Source: Adineta ricciae
Lineage: Eukaryota; Rotifera; Eurotatoria; Adinetida; Adinetidae
Reading direction: 5' to 3'
Assembly (NCBI GenBank): GCA_905250025.1
Contig: CAJNOJ010000004.1
Coordinates: forward strand, 434,001 to 498,000
DNA length: 64,000 bases
In this document: piece after piece, positions 19,671-31,938 of the stretch
How the letters are laid out: the number at the start of each line of letters is the position of its first letter
Position numbering within the stretch: the stretch's first letter is position 1
Translations under genes and position numbers: made by a program
The notes under the pieces: model-generated
Seen by the model: the letters and a program-made list of their open reading frames with translations, nothing else
Told to the model about the DNA's origin: nothing
The model's database searches: none

Positions 19671-20654
19671 TTAGCCTTTCAATTGATTATGAACACCAGC
19701 CGGTTGAATGGGTGTAGAAAGCATCTTTATCATTAGGAAATCCACTAACCAACTTGGAAACATTGATAAGGGTTGAAACAAAAATTTGCCCTGCAAGTCC
19801 GGTCGATATCGAATGTACGGTTTACTATTCATAACCGCATGTTCAAGTGCACGTACTACTTTCATTGGATCTTCAGCATTCTTTATACATAAATTCTGTC
19901 GCACTGATTTATCAACTAAATCATTGAAAAACTCTTCTCCCCAATTTTCACGTTTCTTCGGTTCTAATTTATTCCATAAATCTTGTAGTAAACGATCATG
20001 TCCTTCGATAATCGGTGTTCTCAGCCAACCAGGTTCAATAATACTAACACGTAGATTCCATGGTATCATCTCTCGACGAAGACAATCCGAAAATGCTTCG
20101 AATGCATGTTTCGATGCACAGTATGCTGCCATGCCTGGCGGACTAGTAAAACCCATTACTGAACAGATATTCATAACACGTGAATCACGTTTGACAATCA
20201 ATAAGGGTAAGAACGCTTTCGTCATGGCCACGTGTCCAAAATGGTTTACATCCATTATTCGACGCACAGTCTCCATTGAAATCCAGTCGATGTATCCACC
20301 ACTACCGATACCTGCATTATTGACCAATGCGTGTAAAACTTTTGTTTTACTTTGCACCAATTCTAGTGCTGCATCGATATCCTCTTGTTTAGTAATATCA
20401 AGACGAAATACAGTTGCTCTGGATGAGAGTTTATCCTTGAGTGAAGTGACACTGTCTGGAGAATAAACACCAGCAAGCACGTTGAAACCGTGTTTATCAA
20501 GTTCAATAGCTAATCGATTACCGAAACCAGTATCACATCCAGAGATGAGAACATATTTGCCTTTTGGATCGATGTTGGGTGTTGGATAAAAGTATTGGTA
20601 TAATAAATATATTACATAGAGAATGATCAAGCATCCTATAACTAAGCATATCAT
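19671..20654 (-). CDS. Membrane-anchored short-chain dehydrogenase (SDR copy 5)
   Basis: 327 aa, single exon. Anchor (ICLVIGCLIILYVIYLLY), SGCDTGFGNR, VNNAGIGSGG, catalytic AYCASKHAFEAFSD, EPGWLRTPI. I start at ATG 20654, in register with the paralogues; an in-frame ATG-less extension upstream to 20729 is not supported by them. Shares a near-identical N-terminal half with copy 2. Expected to be an active NAD(P)-dependent membrane oxidoreductase. Confidence 0.9.
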   Translation of the reverse strand: MICLVIGCLIILYVIYLLYQYFYPTPNIDPKGKYVLISGCDTGFGNRLAIELDKHGFNVLAGVYSPDSVTSLKDKLSSRATVFRLDITKQEDIDAALELVQSKTKVLHALVNNAGIGSGGYIDWISMETVRRIMDVNHFGHVAMTKAFLPLLIVKRDSRVMNICSVMGFTSPPGMAAYCASKHAFEAFSDCLRREMIPWNLRVSIIEPGWLRTPIIEGHDRLLQDLWNKLEPKKRENWGEEFFNDLVDKSVRQNLCIKNAEDPMKVVRALEHAVMNSKPYIRYRPDLQGKFLFQPLSMFPSWLVDFLMIKMLSTPIQPAGVHNQLKG

Positions 20655-20763
20655 TTTCCGAAGGTATCTACAAAAATTTAATAGAAATAGTTCATTATGT
20701 TTTGGAAAGAAAAACGCATGGCATGGCACTTAAATTCGAACAAGAAAGAGTATATACTTCGAC

Positions 20764-21732
20764 TCAATCGCTTTGATGTATTATTCCCGCAGGACGACCA
20801 CGGAATCCCAGGGCTATTAGTTTATCGAGAAGAAAAGTTGGTAAGAGCGATAATGGGAAAAAGACAAGATTTGACTGCCATCCTGGTCGATAACGAATTC
20901 GAGGTTTACTACTAACTATACCATGATTGATTACTCGAACTACTTTGTTTGCAGATTCGGCATATTTAATGAACGGGCTGTTGATGACCATTTTGAGCGT
21001 ACGATCGAAATATTCTTTACCCCATCGTTGCTGAACGTCGCTAGGTAATCGAAGCCAAACATTTCTTAAATTATCTTCCAATCCTTCCATGATTGTCGTT
21101 CTCATCGTACCTGGCTCGACGATGCTAACATGTAAATTCCATGGAATCATCTCACGACGAAGACAATCTGAGAATGCTTCCAATGCATATTTTGATGAAC
21201 AATATCCCGAAGAACCTGGAAGAGCGATATAACCGCACATAGAAGATATGTTGATTACGCGTGAGTTACGTTTTGCAATCAGTAATGGTAAAAACGTTTT
21301 GGTCATAGTCACATGCCCAAAATAATTCACATCCATTACTCGACGCATAGTTTCCACAGTTGTCCAATCCACATGGCCGGCTATTGCAATACCAGCATTA
21401 TTAACTAATGCATGTAAAACTTTCGTCTTATTTTGCACCAGTTCAAAAGCGGCATTTATATCGTCCTGCTTGGTAATGTCAAGAGGAAATACAGTTGCTT
21501 GGGATGAGAGTTTATTCTTTAATGAATTCACACTATCTGGAAGGTAGACACCAGCGAGAACGTTGAAGCCTTGTTTATCAAGTTCAAGAGCTACCTGATG
21601 GCCAAAGCCAGTGTCACATCCAGATATGAGAACATATTTGCCTTTAGGATTGATATTAGGTGATGGAAGGAAATGTTGGTATAATCGATAAATCAAATAT
21701 GAGAATATTAAGAAGCCGAAAAATGAAATCAT
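20764..21732 (-). CDS. Membrane-anchored short-chain dehydrogenase (SDR copy 6)
   Basis: 322 aa, single exon. Anchor (SFFGFLIFSYLIYRLY), SGCDTGFGHQVAL, VNNAGIAIAG, catalytic GYCSSKYALEAFSD and EPGTMRT. Active-site residues are complete. Most upstream of the reverse-strand array; its promoter lies in 21733-22552, shared with the divergent LIM-RBR gene. Confidence 0.9.
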   Translation of the reverse strand: MISFFGFLIFSYLIYRLYQHFLPSPNINPKGKYVLISGCDTGFGHQVALELDKQGFNVLAGVYLPDSVNSLKNKLSSQATVFPLDITKQDDINAAFELVQNKTKVLHALVNNAGIAIAGHVDWTTVETMRRVMDVNYFGHVTMTKTFLPLLIAKRNSRVINISSMCGYIALPGSSGYCSSKYALEAFSDCLRREMIPWNLHVSIVEPGTMRTTIMEGLEDNLRNVWLRLPSDVQQRWGKEYFDRTLKMVINSPFIKYAESANKVVRVINHGIVSSKPRIRYRPGWQSNLVFFPLSLLPTFLLDKLIALGFRGRPAGIIHQSD

Positions 21733-22552
21733 CGCGTTGCGTTTTTGGACACGCGCAAAAGTGAAACACCACCGATATTTTTCTTCGTTGTTTTATTGAA
21801 GCGAGGCTTCAAACACGTGCGTAAGCGAAGTACCTGAGAGAATAATATTTATCTTTCGTTTGGTTTCTCGAGTAATTCAATGTGTTGAGGTATTTTCAAG
21901 AGTAGAAAAGATAATTGCAACTATGATACAATTTCGAATGAACGATGACGAATATTCTATTACAACAATCAACTGTTGAATTCTTAATCACATATAGGAG
22001 TATTTTTATGTTGAGTTTACGATATACCTGAATGGTTAGTAATTGTAGTATTTCGATTAACTCAAGTGGTGACTGGGTGCTTGGTATACCTCAGAGAACT
22101 TCGACAGATATCAGCTGATAATTAGAAATTTTTATATAGATCTATACAGAATGCAATACCACCGATCGGTGATTCAATTTTTGTTACTCCGACGATGTGT
22201 CAGTAGCGATATGTGGTCTTTGTATTTTACACAGTTGAAGTACTGTTTAATCATGAAAACAAGTTTTTATAAATTACTTTTTCTGCGTTCTGAATAGGTT
22301 GTTTTTAAGACGTACAGAATATGACATAATGTGCTCTTGAGGAGAAAATGACTCGCTTTCTGTTAGATGATGAAATAATCATTCTTTTGTCATGTTCTGT
22401 TTTGAAGAAAAAAAGCAATTGTTCTGTCAGTATATCGTGAATAAAATTTGGAAAAAACCAACAGTTGCTTATACAGTATATAGTCGATACGCATTGCTTC
22501 GTAAAACAGATGTTCATATTTAGAGTAACAACGTTTATCAAAAACATCGCAA
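21733..22552. promoter_or_regulatory. Divergent region between SDR copy 6 and the LIM-RBR gene
   Basis: Head-to-head spacer of about 0.8 kb. No additional gene or clear motif seen. Confidence 0.35.
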
Positions 22553-24977
22553 ATGTCGAAAATCTGCTTCTCGTGCTCGATCAGTCTTATCGGAAGTAAA
22601 TATTACACGAAGAACGATCATCCTTACTGTATCAGTTGCTATGAGGAACAGTTTAGTAAGACATGTGCAAAATGTAATCAAAAGATTCGCATTGGACAAC
22701 AGGTCAACATTACATTTCAAGTGATTCTATATTAGACCTTGCCTAATTTTAGAGTTCCACATGGGCTAATAAGTCTTGGCATAACAGTTGCTTCAGTTGC
22801 ACTGATTGTGACGTCTCATTAATGGGATTCTCATCAATACTAAACAGGAACAAGCAACCGTATTGTGCAAATTGTTATAATCTTAGATTTTCACCCAGGT
22901 GTGAGAAATGTGGTAGAATTATTGAATCAGGTACAATCTAACAAATCGAATTGAATCGACTGATAATTTTCAACTGTAGGAACATCTTGGATAGATGTCA
23001 AAGGAAACAAACTCCATCCCCATTGTTTCACTTGTACTCAATGTCGTGTGTCTCTGAATAATCAATTGTATTACGAACACAATCAAAGTCCTTATTGTGC
23101 TACTTGTGATGCTGAATATTTTTGTCACAAATGCGCCAAATGTGGACAAACCATTAGCCGAGGTATGAAAGTTTGTTTTTGTATTTCTATGGATTTTTCA
23201 ACTATAATCACATATCCCAATGCAGTACATCTACGCTAAAATTTTCGTTTTGAGTACAAAAATTTATGAACTAAAAAGTTTTTGTCTTGATTTTGAAGGT
23301 TCGATCTATTCGAAACACAATGGTCTCACGATTCATAATACTTGCTTCACTTGCCATCACTGTGGACAAATGATAAAAGGATCATACAGGGAAAGAAACA
23401 GCCAGTACTATCATCCGAGTTGTCTTGATGGCGTTCCTCTACTCGAAAGACGACGTTCATTCGTTGTAAGTCTGGGATTTATATGAGATCTTCTGAATTT
23501 CTTCGGTATATTGAAGGAATCCAATTACAACGACCCAACCGAGCAGGATCAAACAAAGTATATTAATCTATTGATAATGAATCACGATATTTACAAATAC
23601 ATTTTAATGACTTGATAGGTACGGTTCCTTTGCAACTAAAAGTACTCAACGGAGAACCTTTCAAGAATTCAGCACCATCACTGCGCTCAATTTGACAGCT
23701 CCGCGAGCAAAAACGAGTCGTACGCGTCGTTCATTCAATGATACACCCAATACACCCCGTGAGATAAATCAAAAAACCAGTGAAAGCTTATCTCAACTTA
23801 ATCGAATACTGTCATCCTTCCCAAGAAATCAAAATGCACCGAATGCCACGACACAGCATCACCTCACGGGTGTGTATAAACTTTTGTTCGATCGCTTGAT
23901 TTGGACTAAAAATATTTTTTATGTCATCCCATACTATCTTCATAAGCTTACTACTGTCAATAGATGAACTATATTCAATATTTTTTATCTGTTGTAGTTA
24001 AATCAACACAAACTGATCTCACACACTCGATTAGACCAGAAAAACAAATTCAAAGCCAACAGCTATCTCTCCCAGCTGCATTTCCTTTACGTAGGTGATA
24101 ATTGTTGTATATCTGCTCTAAATTATTATGTATATTATACTTTAGCTGTGAGACAAGACATATCCTTGAATCCAACGAACCATTCTGATATGTAAGTAAC
24201 TTATACGAACATCTGATTATCATTTTGGCCCTTTCTGTGTTCCACTGTAATACTTCTTGTAGAATACCACCGAGAATAGCTGTGCGTAAAACGAAAACAT
24301 GCCAAGTGTGCTCTGAAACTAAGCCGATATCATCGTACAGCAATCGAATCAGTAGACAATGTAAACATTCTGAATGTAAAATCTGTAACGAATGTATCTA
24401 CCAACACGTTGCCCATGCATCTCAGACAATGTGTAGAGCTGATGTGCGCTGTCCTGAACTGGATTGTCCGATTATTTTAGATTATGAAGCGCTCAAAAAG
24501 ATACTACAGCGCGCGCAAGATTTCATCCTCCTAGAGCGGTATGATCGGTTCTATGTAGAACATCAATTAGAGAAGAATCCTGAGTTCATTTGGTGTACAC
24601 ATGGATGTGGCTCGGGTCAACTTGCTGAAAATGGCGACCAGAATAACATCATTACGTGTATCAAATGTGGGAAGAAATCCTGTTTTATTCACCGAGTTAA
24701 GTGGCATGAAGGTGTCACGTGTGCGGATTATGATAGACAGATCGATGGCAATAGACAAGCTACTCATCGATGGCTGTCACTGAATACCAAGCAATGTCCT
24801 AGCTGTCAATCGGCAATCGAAAAAAGATCTGGCTGTGATCATATGACATGTGCGCGATGTCATTTTGAATTTTGTTGGGGATGTCTAGCCAACTATGCCA
24901 ATATCCGAAATGACGGCAATCATCGACATCATCCACACTGCAGGCACTATCGTGCATTACCCAATAATCAGAATTAA
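22553..24977 (+). CDS. LIM-domain / RBR (RING-IBR-RING) E3 ubiquitin ligase fusion (607 aa, 9 exons)
   Basis: Exons 22553-22702, 22753-22930, 22980-23162, 23299-23465, 23517-23557, 23619-23869, 23998-24090, 24146-24191 and 24263-24977; every junction is GT-AG and phases close to exactly 608 codons. The first 250 residues hold half a LIM module (CFSC...YCISC) and three LIM domains (for example HPHCFTCTQC, PYCATC). A disordered Ser/Thr/Gln-rich linker follows. From C383 there is RING1 (CQVC), then an IBR, then RING2 (CPSCQSAIEKRSGCDHMTC) with the expected catalytic Cys at C561 and FCWGC. RBR ligases pass ubiquitin through a Cys thioester, like HHARI and parkin. LIM domains bind proteins, often of the actin or adhesion machinery, so the fusion may target cytoskeletal partners (inference). 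I know of no well-described LIM-RBR protein. An upstream exon completing the first half-LIM could be missing. Confidence 0.85.
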
Positions 24978-26207
24978 GGGTACAAAGTAGTCATCGGGAA
25001 TAAACCTTTGTCTAAAACATGACTCAAGAATTGGTTTTTATTAAATGAGTAACTAAATATACTAAACACTCAATTGAGACAAGTAAATCTACTAATGTCA
25101 ACAGAACTAATACTTACTACACGTCACTCAATAAACTTGTATTTGTTTTTTTCCAATGCGCAGAACAATTGATAATTTTCGCAATTTCTTTTACTGCTCG
25201 AAGTCAACATGAGATTACTTATCAATCGATGATGTGACATTCTTGTAGAGTAGATAAGATGAAACGTCAACTGTGAGCGACATCCTATATCATTTCTCTG
25301 TGACTGGTTCGTTAGCAGAACGAGTCATTCAAACGGAGTAAGTTAATCATATGGCATGGCACATCTACTCTACTATTTGACATCCGATAAGGATTTCGAG
25401 GCATAGTAAATACGCATGAGACAGTTAACATATTCACATTAATAAAAACATTCTTTTCAAACCAATCGAAATATTGAGTAGTTTTCGCGGAATCCATTTT
25501 ATAACGTGCATTTAATTTATTCTTTTATGTATTCTCCACACCTGTATGCATCAAGATATAATTGACATTTACTGCCGCATCGAAAACAATACTTCTCTTT
25601 TTTTAGTATTCTTCATACATAGATAAAAATTCGATGCAGAACAGCACCCATTACATCAGTCAGTCGTCAGTCATTTAATATGTATGTAAATTAACTTCCA
25701 AATTTTTCTTTCCTTTTACTCTCGCCGTCTATACTTGTCAGTATGCAAGAACGTGCATTTGTATGGAGATTTACCGATCGGTAGTCAATTGCCGATCTCT
25801 CTCGTGTTTTTTTTTCTCTTTTCATTTCTTTTTCTCTCTATTCACAAGTAAGCTAAAATAACTAAAACGCCTGGGTCAAATGTCTTACAATCGATCTTCG
25901 TTCGATTTCGTCAATAATTCAAGGTCAATATTTGGACAAGAAACGATGACGCCATCATTCATTCAGCTTCTCCACTAGAGAAGAGCGAGCTCATAGTTTT
26001 TTTCCTTCCTTGCTTCTATCGGAGGGTCTATTAGTACTACGACAAAGAATTGCCCACACAGCCATTAAGAATTCTCTCCAACCAGAATGATAGAGAATAT
26101 GAGTCATATATAGAAGTATTGTAGTAACATGAATAACGATGTTATTGAAGCAAGTATAAGTATATATATATGTATAGCTGCATATATTTTGTTTTTCAGA
26201 GTATTCA
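24978..26207. other. Intergenic, about 1.2 kb
   Basis: 3' flank of LIM-RBR and 5' region of the F-BAR gene. AT dinucleotide run near 26159-26171. A reverse open frame at 25991-26359 overlaps the first F-BAR exons and is rejected. Confidence 0.35.
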
Positions 26208-29200
26208 ATGAGTGACAAATTCCGCGACAATTTCGTAGTAAGTGAATTAGAAAAAAATATTGTAAAGAACTCTATGTCGTATATTTGAGGGTGAAAAAGG
26301 TTATGAAGCCCTGAAGACATTGATGAGAGGTGGCAATGAATTGAGCAAAGATATTGCAAAATGTTTACAAGAAAGGTAACAAAGCACTTGACATCTAACA
26401 GGAAAACATGGCTTATTTTTGTTTAGAAACGAAGCGGAAATTGCCTACGTCAGAGCGCTTCGGAAAAACAGCGACTTATTACAAAAACTGGCAGGTCGAG
26501 CTAAAGGGTAAAACATGAAAATCTTTCACATCGGTCAATATTTCTTCATGTTTTTAAGGTCAATTTCGTTGGCATTGAGAACACTTTCTAGTCAAACGAG
26601 TAAACAAAGTGATGCACACAGTATGATTGCCGATGTGTTATTACAAGATATTTCTATGCCTATAAGGAATTTTGCTGAGGCACAATCAAAAGAAATCAAA
26701 TCGGTATAAATGCATAAAGAAAAGGAATTCAATTCTATTGTTTTCATTTAGATTGAGGAAACACTCAATTCAAAATTCAAAGAATTGAATGCTCAAAAAG
26801 ATAATGATAATAAAGTATGCGAAGAAAATATTTCTTCTCGATTTTTCATTTGATTTCATTTTTAGTACCGTTCACGTCAATTTGACAAATCGAAAGAAAT
26901 TGAAGCACTCAATAATAAAATCAGCGAAATATCAAAACAAGGCAGAGTATCATCGAAAGACACTTCAAAGGTGAGAGACATCTGATATTTCTTCAAAGAA
27001 ACATTTTCATCCATAGCAGAGTAATTTGTCTACAACATTGGTCACAGGTTGTGTGAGACCTACTGGACGTCACGCGGAAAAGGTGTGAGAATAAAAACCA
27101 ACGAAGCTCTCCCTCTGCTTTGTTTAAAAATCTTGCTTTATCTAACTATCAAGTAGTTTATTTGGCTCGTATGATTAATTTTAGTCAACTGATATCTTTT
27201 TCTTTCTCTGTTTTTCCTTTTCGGACATGGGATTTCTTTCTTTATTTACTGGGGAAGATACTTATCTTCACGAAGTCGTTTTAAACTTAACTTTTTCATA
27301 TTAGGCAAATACAACCTCCGACATCAAACAGCAGGCATATGTAAGAACTATCTAGTCTATCCACATGATTATTACCACTAACTGCTTAGTTCTAACTGAT
27401 TAGCCATCGAATATCTTTCTATGCAATGCTCAATATTGTTTGTTTTGTTTTCTTAGTTGGATTCATCTGTTCGAAAAGCAGAAGAAGATTTGAAATCGAT
27501 CGAAAAGAAATATCATATTTCAACGCGAGATGTCGAAATTGCACGGCAAGCATGCGATGCTGAGATGTGTCGAGTAAATACTTCAATTAATCTTCTCGTT
27601 AAACGAAAATAAACAAGTTTATTCTAGAGCTGCGATCAATTCGAAAAAATAGAATTGAATCGAATCGGTGAAATGGGAAATTTCATTGGTAAATTTGCCG
27701 ACACGATGAAAGTTGTCAGTGAAACGATGCAACAAGTTCGTTAATCGACTTTTATCGTATGATTCATTTCATGTATATTTGACTTTTTATCAGGTTTCAC
27801 AAGATTTACGAGCCATTCATATCGAACCCGAAAATGATATTGTCACAGAAGGTCGAGCAAATGATCAACAACCAGAAACTGAAATCTTGTTGTATGATGT
27901 TTATGTAAGTTGAAAAGCTTCGCATTTTCATTTCGAATTCCTTGAATCTAGGCGGAAAATATGGATAATACGATGAGCGAACAACGTCGAAAGTTAAGTC
28001 TGTTGAATTGGATAGAAATCTTAAAGCGCGACATCGATATTCAAAAACAAACAAGTGCTCGTAAGTTTGTAGGGAATAAGAAGTAAAAGAGTGCTTTTTC
28101 TTTCTATTCTAGCAAGTTTTTCATCGTTGGCATCTGCACCGGCAAGTCGAGCGCTGAAAGTTGAATCACCAGATGATGACCTAGGCATGACTGGTGACGG
28201 GGCGATGTGTTCTATGCGTTCGAAGAAGAGTATGATGATTTGTTTTCAATTCGTTTCAGTTAAGAATTCTTTTGTTTTTCAGGTGCTCCTGAAGATGCAA
28301 AAAACGACTCCTCATCTTCGAATGACGATGATGGGGGCATGGGTCATCGAAAATGCAAGAAACAAGAGAAAAATGGTACGGAAGGTAAATGAGTTTGTCT
28401 AAACAGCGTTTGATTTATCTATCGGAACCGTATAGTTACGCAAAAATTCTCCAGTGAAAAGTTTATTGATCGACGAAGTGTAAGAGCAAATCGCAGTTTA
28501 TATCGGCATCATTCAATTTCTATGTAATTTGCCATTTAGGTTGAACTATTATTATGCCTTTACGAAGCCAGTTTGTATAAAATCGAATGTGTTTATAATC
28601 GACTGATGAAATTACCTGAGCCACCGCGGTATGAGTACTCATCTCGGATTACTAGAACGTTTAATGAGAAAGTTTGTTATAGCTGAGTAGTTTTTCTTTT
28701 TCTAATCTCGATCTTCGAACACTTTCAGGGAACTCCAACGACATTAATTCGTATTCCATTTCAACCAACTGCGCATACACCTCCGTCGGCTCCAACTGCA
28801 ATGTTATATTTCGCTCGGGCCATGCCCATGCAACCTGAATCGATGGTACAGTCAGCATCACATCCAATGACTCGTTCTGTACAAGGACAATCGTCAAATT
28901 TTGGTTGGGCATTACCTTCTCCTGCTCAAGCTGAACAGGCAGTACCAGGTAAATAACGAAGAAATTCCGACAAAACAAACACTTGATGTTACTCGACTGT
29001 TCACTGTTTCGTTCGTTGTTCTTATCAAAGTATTCATTATAGCGACAGATCATGTTCGTCGAAATAGACCTCCTCGAGAAAGACCCATTGTGTGTAAGTC
29101 TCTATCAGGATATGGGAGAGTGACTTCACTAATGCAAAGACTTCGCTTTCAAGAATATATGTTAACCTTCTTCTTCTTCTTTTATACATGATCAGAATAT

Positions 29201-29803
29201 GTGCAAACGAGGTAGATCAATTTGCTCTGCAAAGAAAAAGAAAAAATTCTACACACATACACTGATAATCGATTTCATTGATAACTATTCTAACACACGC
29301 TTGCTTTTTTTTCTCTAATTGGCACCATCAGGTTCTTATTCAATATGTAAGTCCGATTGAAAGATCAATCTGATGTGGTTTTATATATTTCTGCATGTTC
29401 AAGGCTTTTGAAAAGAAACCAAAAACCTACATAATTCAATGCATGAACTAGTGGAAGTGTCAAACACAATGTTTAGCTCTTCTTTTATGCTTTTATAGAT
29501 ACGCAATTGCTGACATCTCAACCACCTTATTCAGTCTCTACTGCCCCCACAGCACCAGTAATGCCTCGATCAAATCCAGTTGCACATGTGCGAGCGTTAT
29601 ATTCATACAAAGCCAAACGTAAAGATGAATTGGATCTTAAGAAAGGTATGGCAAACTTCACGAAAAAAAAACAGAATATTCTACTCTTTTCTCTAGGTGA
29701 TGTTATTTTGTTGCTCGAAACACGAAACGATGGTTGGTGTAAAGGAAATCTACATAATGCCGTTGGTTTATTTCCTGGCAATTATGTGGAACATATATCA
29801 TGA
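26208..29803 (+). CDS. F-BAR and SH3 domain membrane-curvature adaptor (663 aa, 21 exons)
   Basis: Exons: 26208-26237, 26290-26375, 26427-26507, 26559-26703, 26752-26814, 26866-26970, 27017-27082, 27305-27340, 27457-27573, 27628-27735, 27794-27904, 27952-28060, 28113-28229, 28283-28384, 28436-28479, 28540-28671, 28729-28948, 29043-29093, 29332-29346, 29499-29645, 29697-29803; total 1992 nt, in phase. The N-terminus (MSDKFRDNFV then GEKGYEALKTLMRGG) is an FCH/F-BAR start, followed by long charged helices. The C-terminus is an SH3 domain (ALYSYKAKRKDELDLKKGD...GWCKGN...GLFPGNYVEHI). Layout resembles nostrin, PACSIN and CIP4-type proteins, which bend membranes and recruit dynamin or N-WASP in endocytosis; I cannot pick one. 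A central acidic linker and a Pro-rich segment lie between. Includes a 15-nt microexon (29332-29346), the least certain exon. Confidence 0.85.
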
Positions 29804-30939
29804 TCAGTATCTTCGATCCGTGTGATCTCACATTTCATTTCTCTTTCGAGACACAGTATAGTGCTGTGACATCGAAAATTTTCTGTATAGAATAGTGTGC
29901 TTACATGTTGATGGTGTGAATAAGAATCAAATGAACAGTTACTCTTTTCTATATTTATGTATGTATTTATTCATTTATGTTTACATGTTTTCCTCATATT
30001 TTTTTTGTTGTACTTGACCGATTTTACTGTACTGGCGCATAATATTTGTTTTTGAAAAATAAACTTCGGGAGAAGAAATAATCTATCATTTATATATATC
30101 TGCAATTTAGACAACTGTTTGGTTCTTTTGCATATGATCAATCAAGTTCTTCTCAGTTATAACTGAAAATACCTTCTGAGCTTTCTTTAGAGATGATTAT
30201 GATCAATTTCAAGAGCATCCTTATTCATTTGTTTATTTGTGCTCGACGCAAATTCATCGATGAATCCACTTGCGAGGTTTCTCTTTACTAGTTTGATAAA
30301 AACAAGAAGATAAATGTTCACATGAAATTACAATTGACACAGTTATTAAAAACTCGTTTGTGTTAAATTATAAAATTATATTGGAGTAGTTGGTGTTGAA
30401 GCTAAGTGGTCAATGCTACTTTTGTCATTCACCGGAAATAATGATCTTTTTGACGGATTTTTTGAGAAATCAATCGAACCATTTGCACCTTTATACATGT
30501 CACCTTTTTTGGGTCAATCATTCATGCTGAAGGCACGAGTGATGTGAGGAGTAGTGCACATGTGATCTTCTACTGTTATTGGCTTCAAACTTCTTGGAGT
30601 GCGAAGTCGACATTTTGTTTGATGACCTGATAATATCTTTAGAATAGATTAATAGCTATTCCCAGAAAATCGGGTGCTGTGACAATCCGCCATCTACTTT
30701 TTTAAAAACATTTTTACATAACGCATTCTAAGATCCTTATCTTTTTAAAAACTTTTTTGATGTATTAATCTAAAAGTTTATCGAATTATTTTTAATTTAG
30801 AGCTTGTTTTTCAAAAATATAAATCAGATGTTTTTTTAAGTCTCTTACACTTGTACTAACGGCACCTTTCTGCAAACTCATTTATATTCTTCTTCACTCG
30901 ATCACTGTATTTCAAATTTTCACAAACAATCAAACAGAC
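29804..30939. other. Intergenic, about 1.1 kb
   Basis: 3' flank of the F-BAR gene, with AATAAA-like signal near 30058-30064. No gene recognised. Confidence 0.35.
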
Positions 30940-31711
30940 AATTACACGGCACTGTTGTCTACACGATCAGTTACCCAAGTACTCACTGTTATTCAGCAGA
31001 AGTACATCGTTCAACTGCCACTCATCTTCATTATTCTTGGTCTCATTAGATACATTAGTACGGTATCCTCTTCACTTTTATTCAGTCAACTCTGCGCAAG
31101 AATTCATTCTGCATATATACACTGCCATCTTCATACATTGATATCATCACTCTCTTCCCAATATATCTATTGAATACACTCATAACCGACAGTTTAACAA
31201 GTAAAATCGAAATAATGGCAACCATAGCTTTGCTTCACCTATCATTGAATCGAATAATGATGTCTCCGTATGATCCACTTCAACAAATGCAACGTTGAAC
31301 GCGAATCTTTATATCGGACTTCATGGGCTATTGACACCATGTGTGATGCTCACCTATCGCAACGTTTCCAACAGTTGTAAACGAGTGGTGTGCACTGATG
31401 CGGATCTGATAGCTTTCGAACTACAGCTGAAACTGCGCATATCTCTTAATTGTAGGATGTTACAATGGACAGTCATGTACTGAAACTTTTCGGTCACATT
31501 GTATGACAACGGAACTGCTGAACAATGGTCAACGGTATATTTTTTACTATGTGGTGCGTGTGAAGTCATTTTATTTGTCAACGTTGACATCTCGATCGTT
31601 TCGAGAAACGCTGATTGGAGGTGTTGTCAAGTTGTTGCCTGGACATGTGTATCGACAAGAAAACAAAAACAATCTAACTGTCATCAACACGGTGGTTCGT
31701 AATACAAAATA
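30940..31711 (+). pseudogene. Degenerate GPCR-like copy A
   Basis: Reads in pieces as a bdelloid-type GPCR: a TM1-like piece (KYIVQLPLIFIILGLI), then TM5 (YIGLHGLLTPCVML) and TM6-7 remnants, with frame breaks between them and a 12-bp loss in TM5 relative to copies B and D (after VML). The same degenerate sequence recurs at 38500-39293 (copy C). It precedes the F-box fragment on the opposite strand. Not expected to make a receptor. Confidence 0.6.
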
Positions 31712-31938
31712 GACAGAGAGTGTCGTAAGTAAGATTGCCGAACGAATATGATGTTGTTATTGTTTTGTAAAACTGTTGTGGCACGTTATTTGTACTATGG
31801 TGAGCACTACATAAACATTAGTAGGTCTTGTGGAATTGAATGGTTTGAACTGTTTCAAACCACTGATGTACAATTAATTGAATCAAGCATAGAACGGATT
31901 CCAAAGGTATTTGTTTATTTCAGTTGAAAGAAAAAAAA

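Noticed and set aside
19786..20466. 226-residue forward open frame
   Set aside because: It lies antisense inside SDR copy 5 and has no protein features; a shadow of the conserved gene.
20655..20729. Upstream extension of SDR copy 5
   Set aside because: No paralogue has it; all begin at the hydrophobic anchor, and the extension has no ATG of its own.
24050..24343. 97-residue reverse open frame
   Set aside because: Overlaps three well-supported LIM-RBR exons and has no motif.
30940..31711. Functional GPCR at copy A
   Set aside because: Middle helices are missing and the frame is broken several times; copy C shares the same damage.
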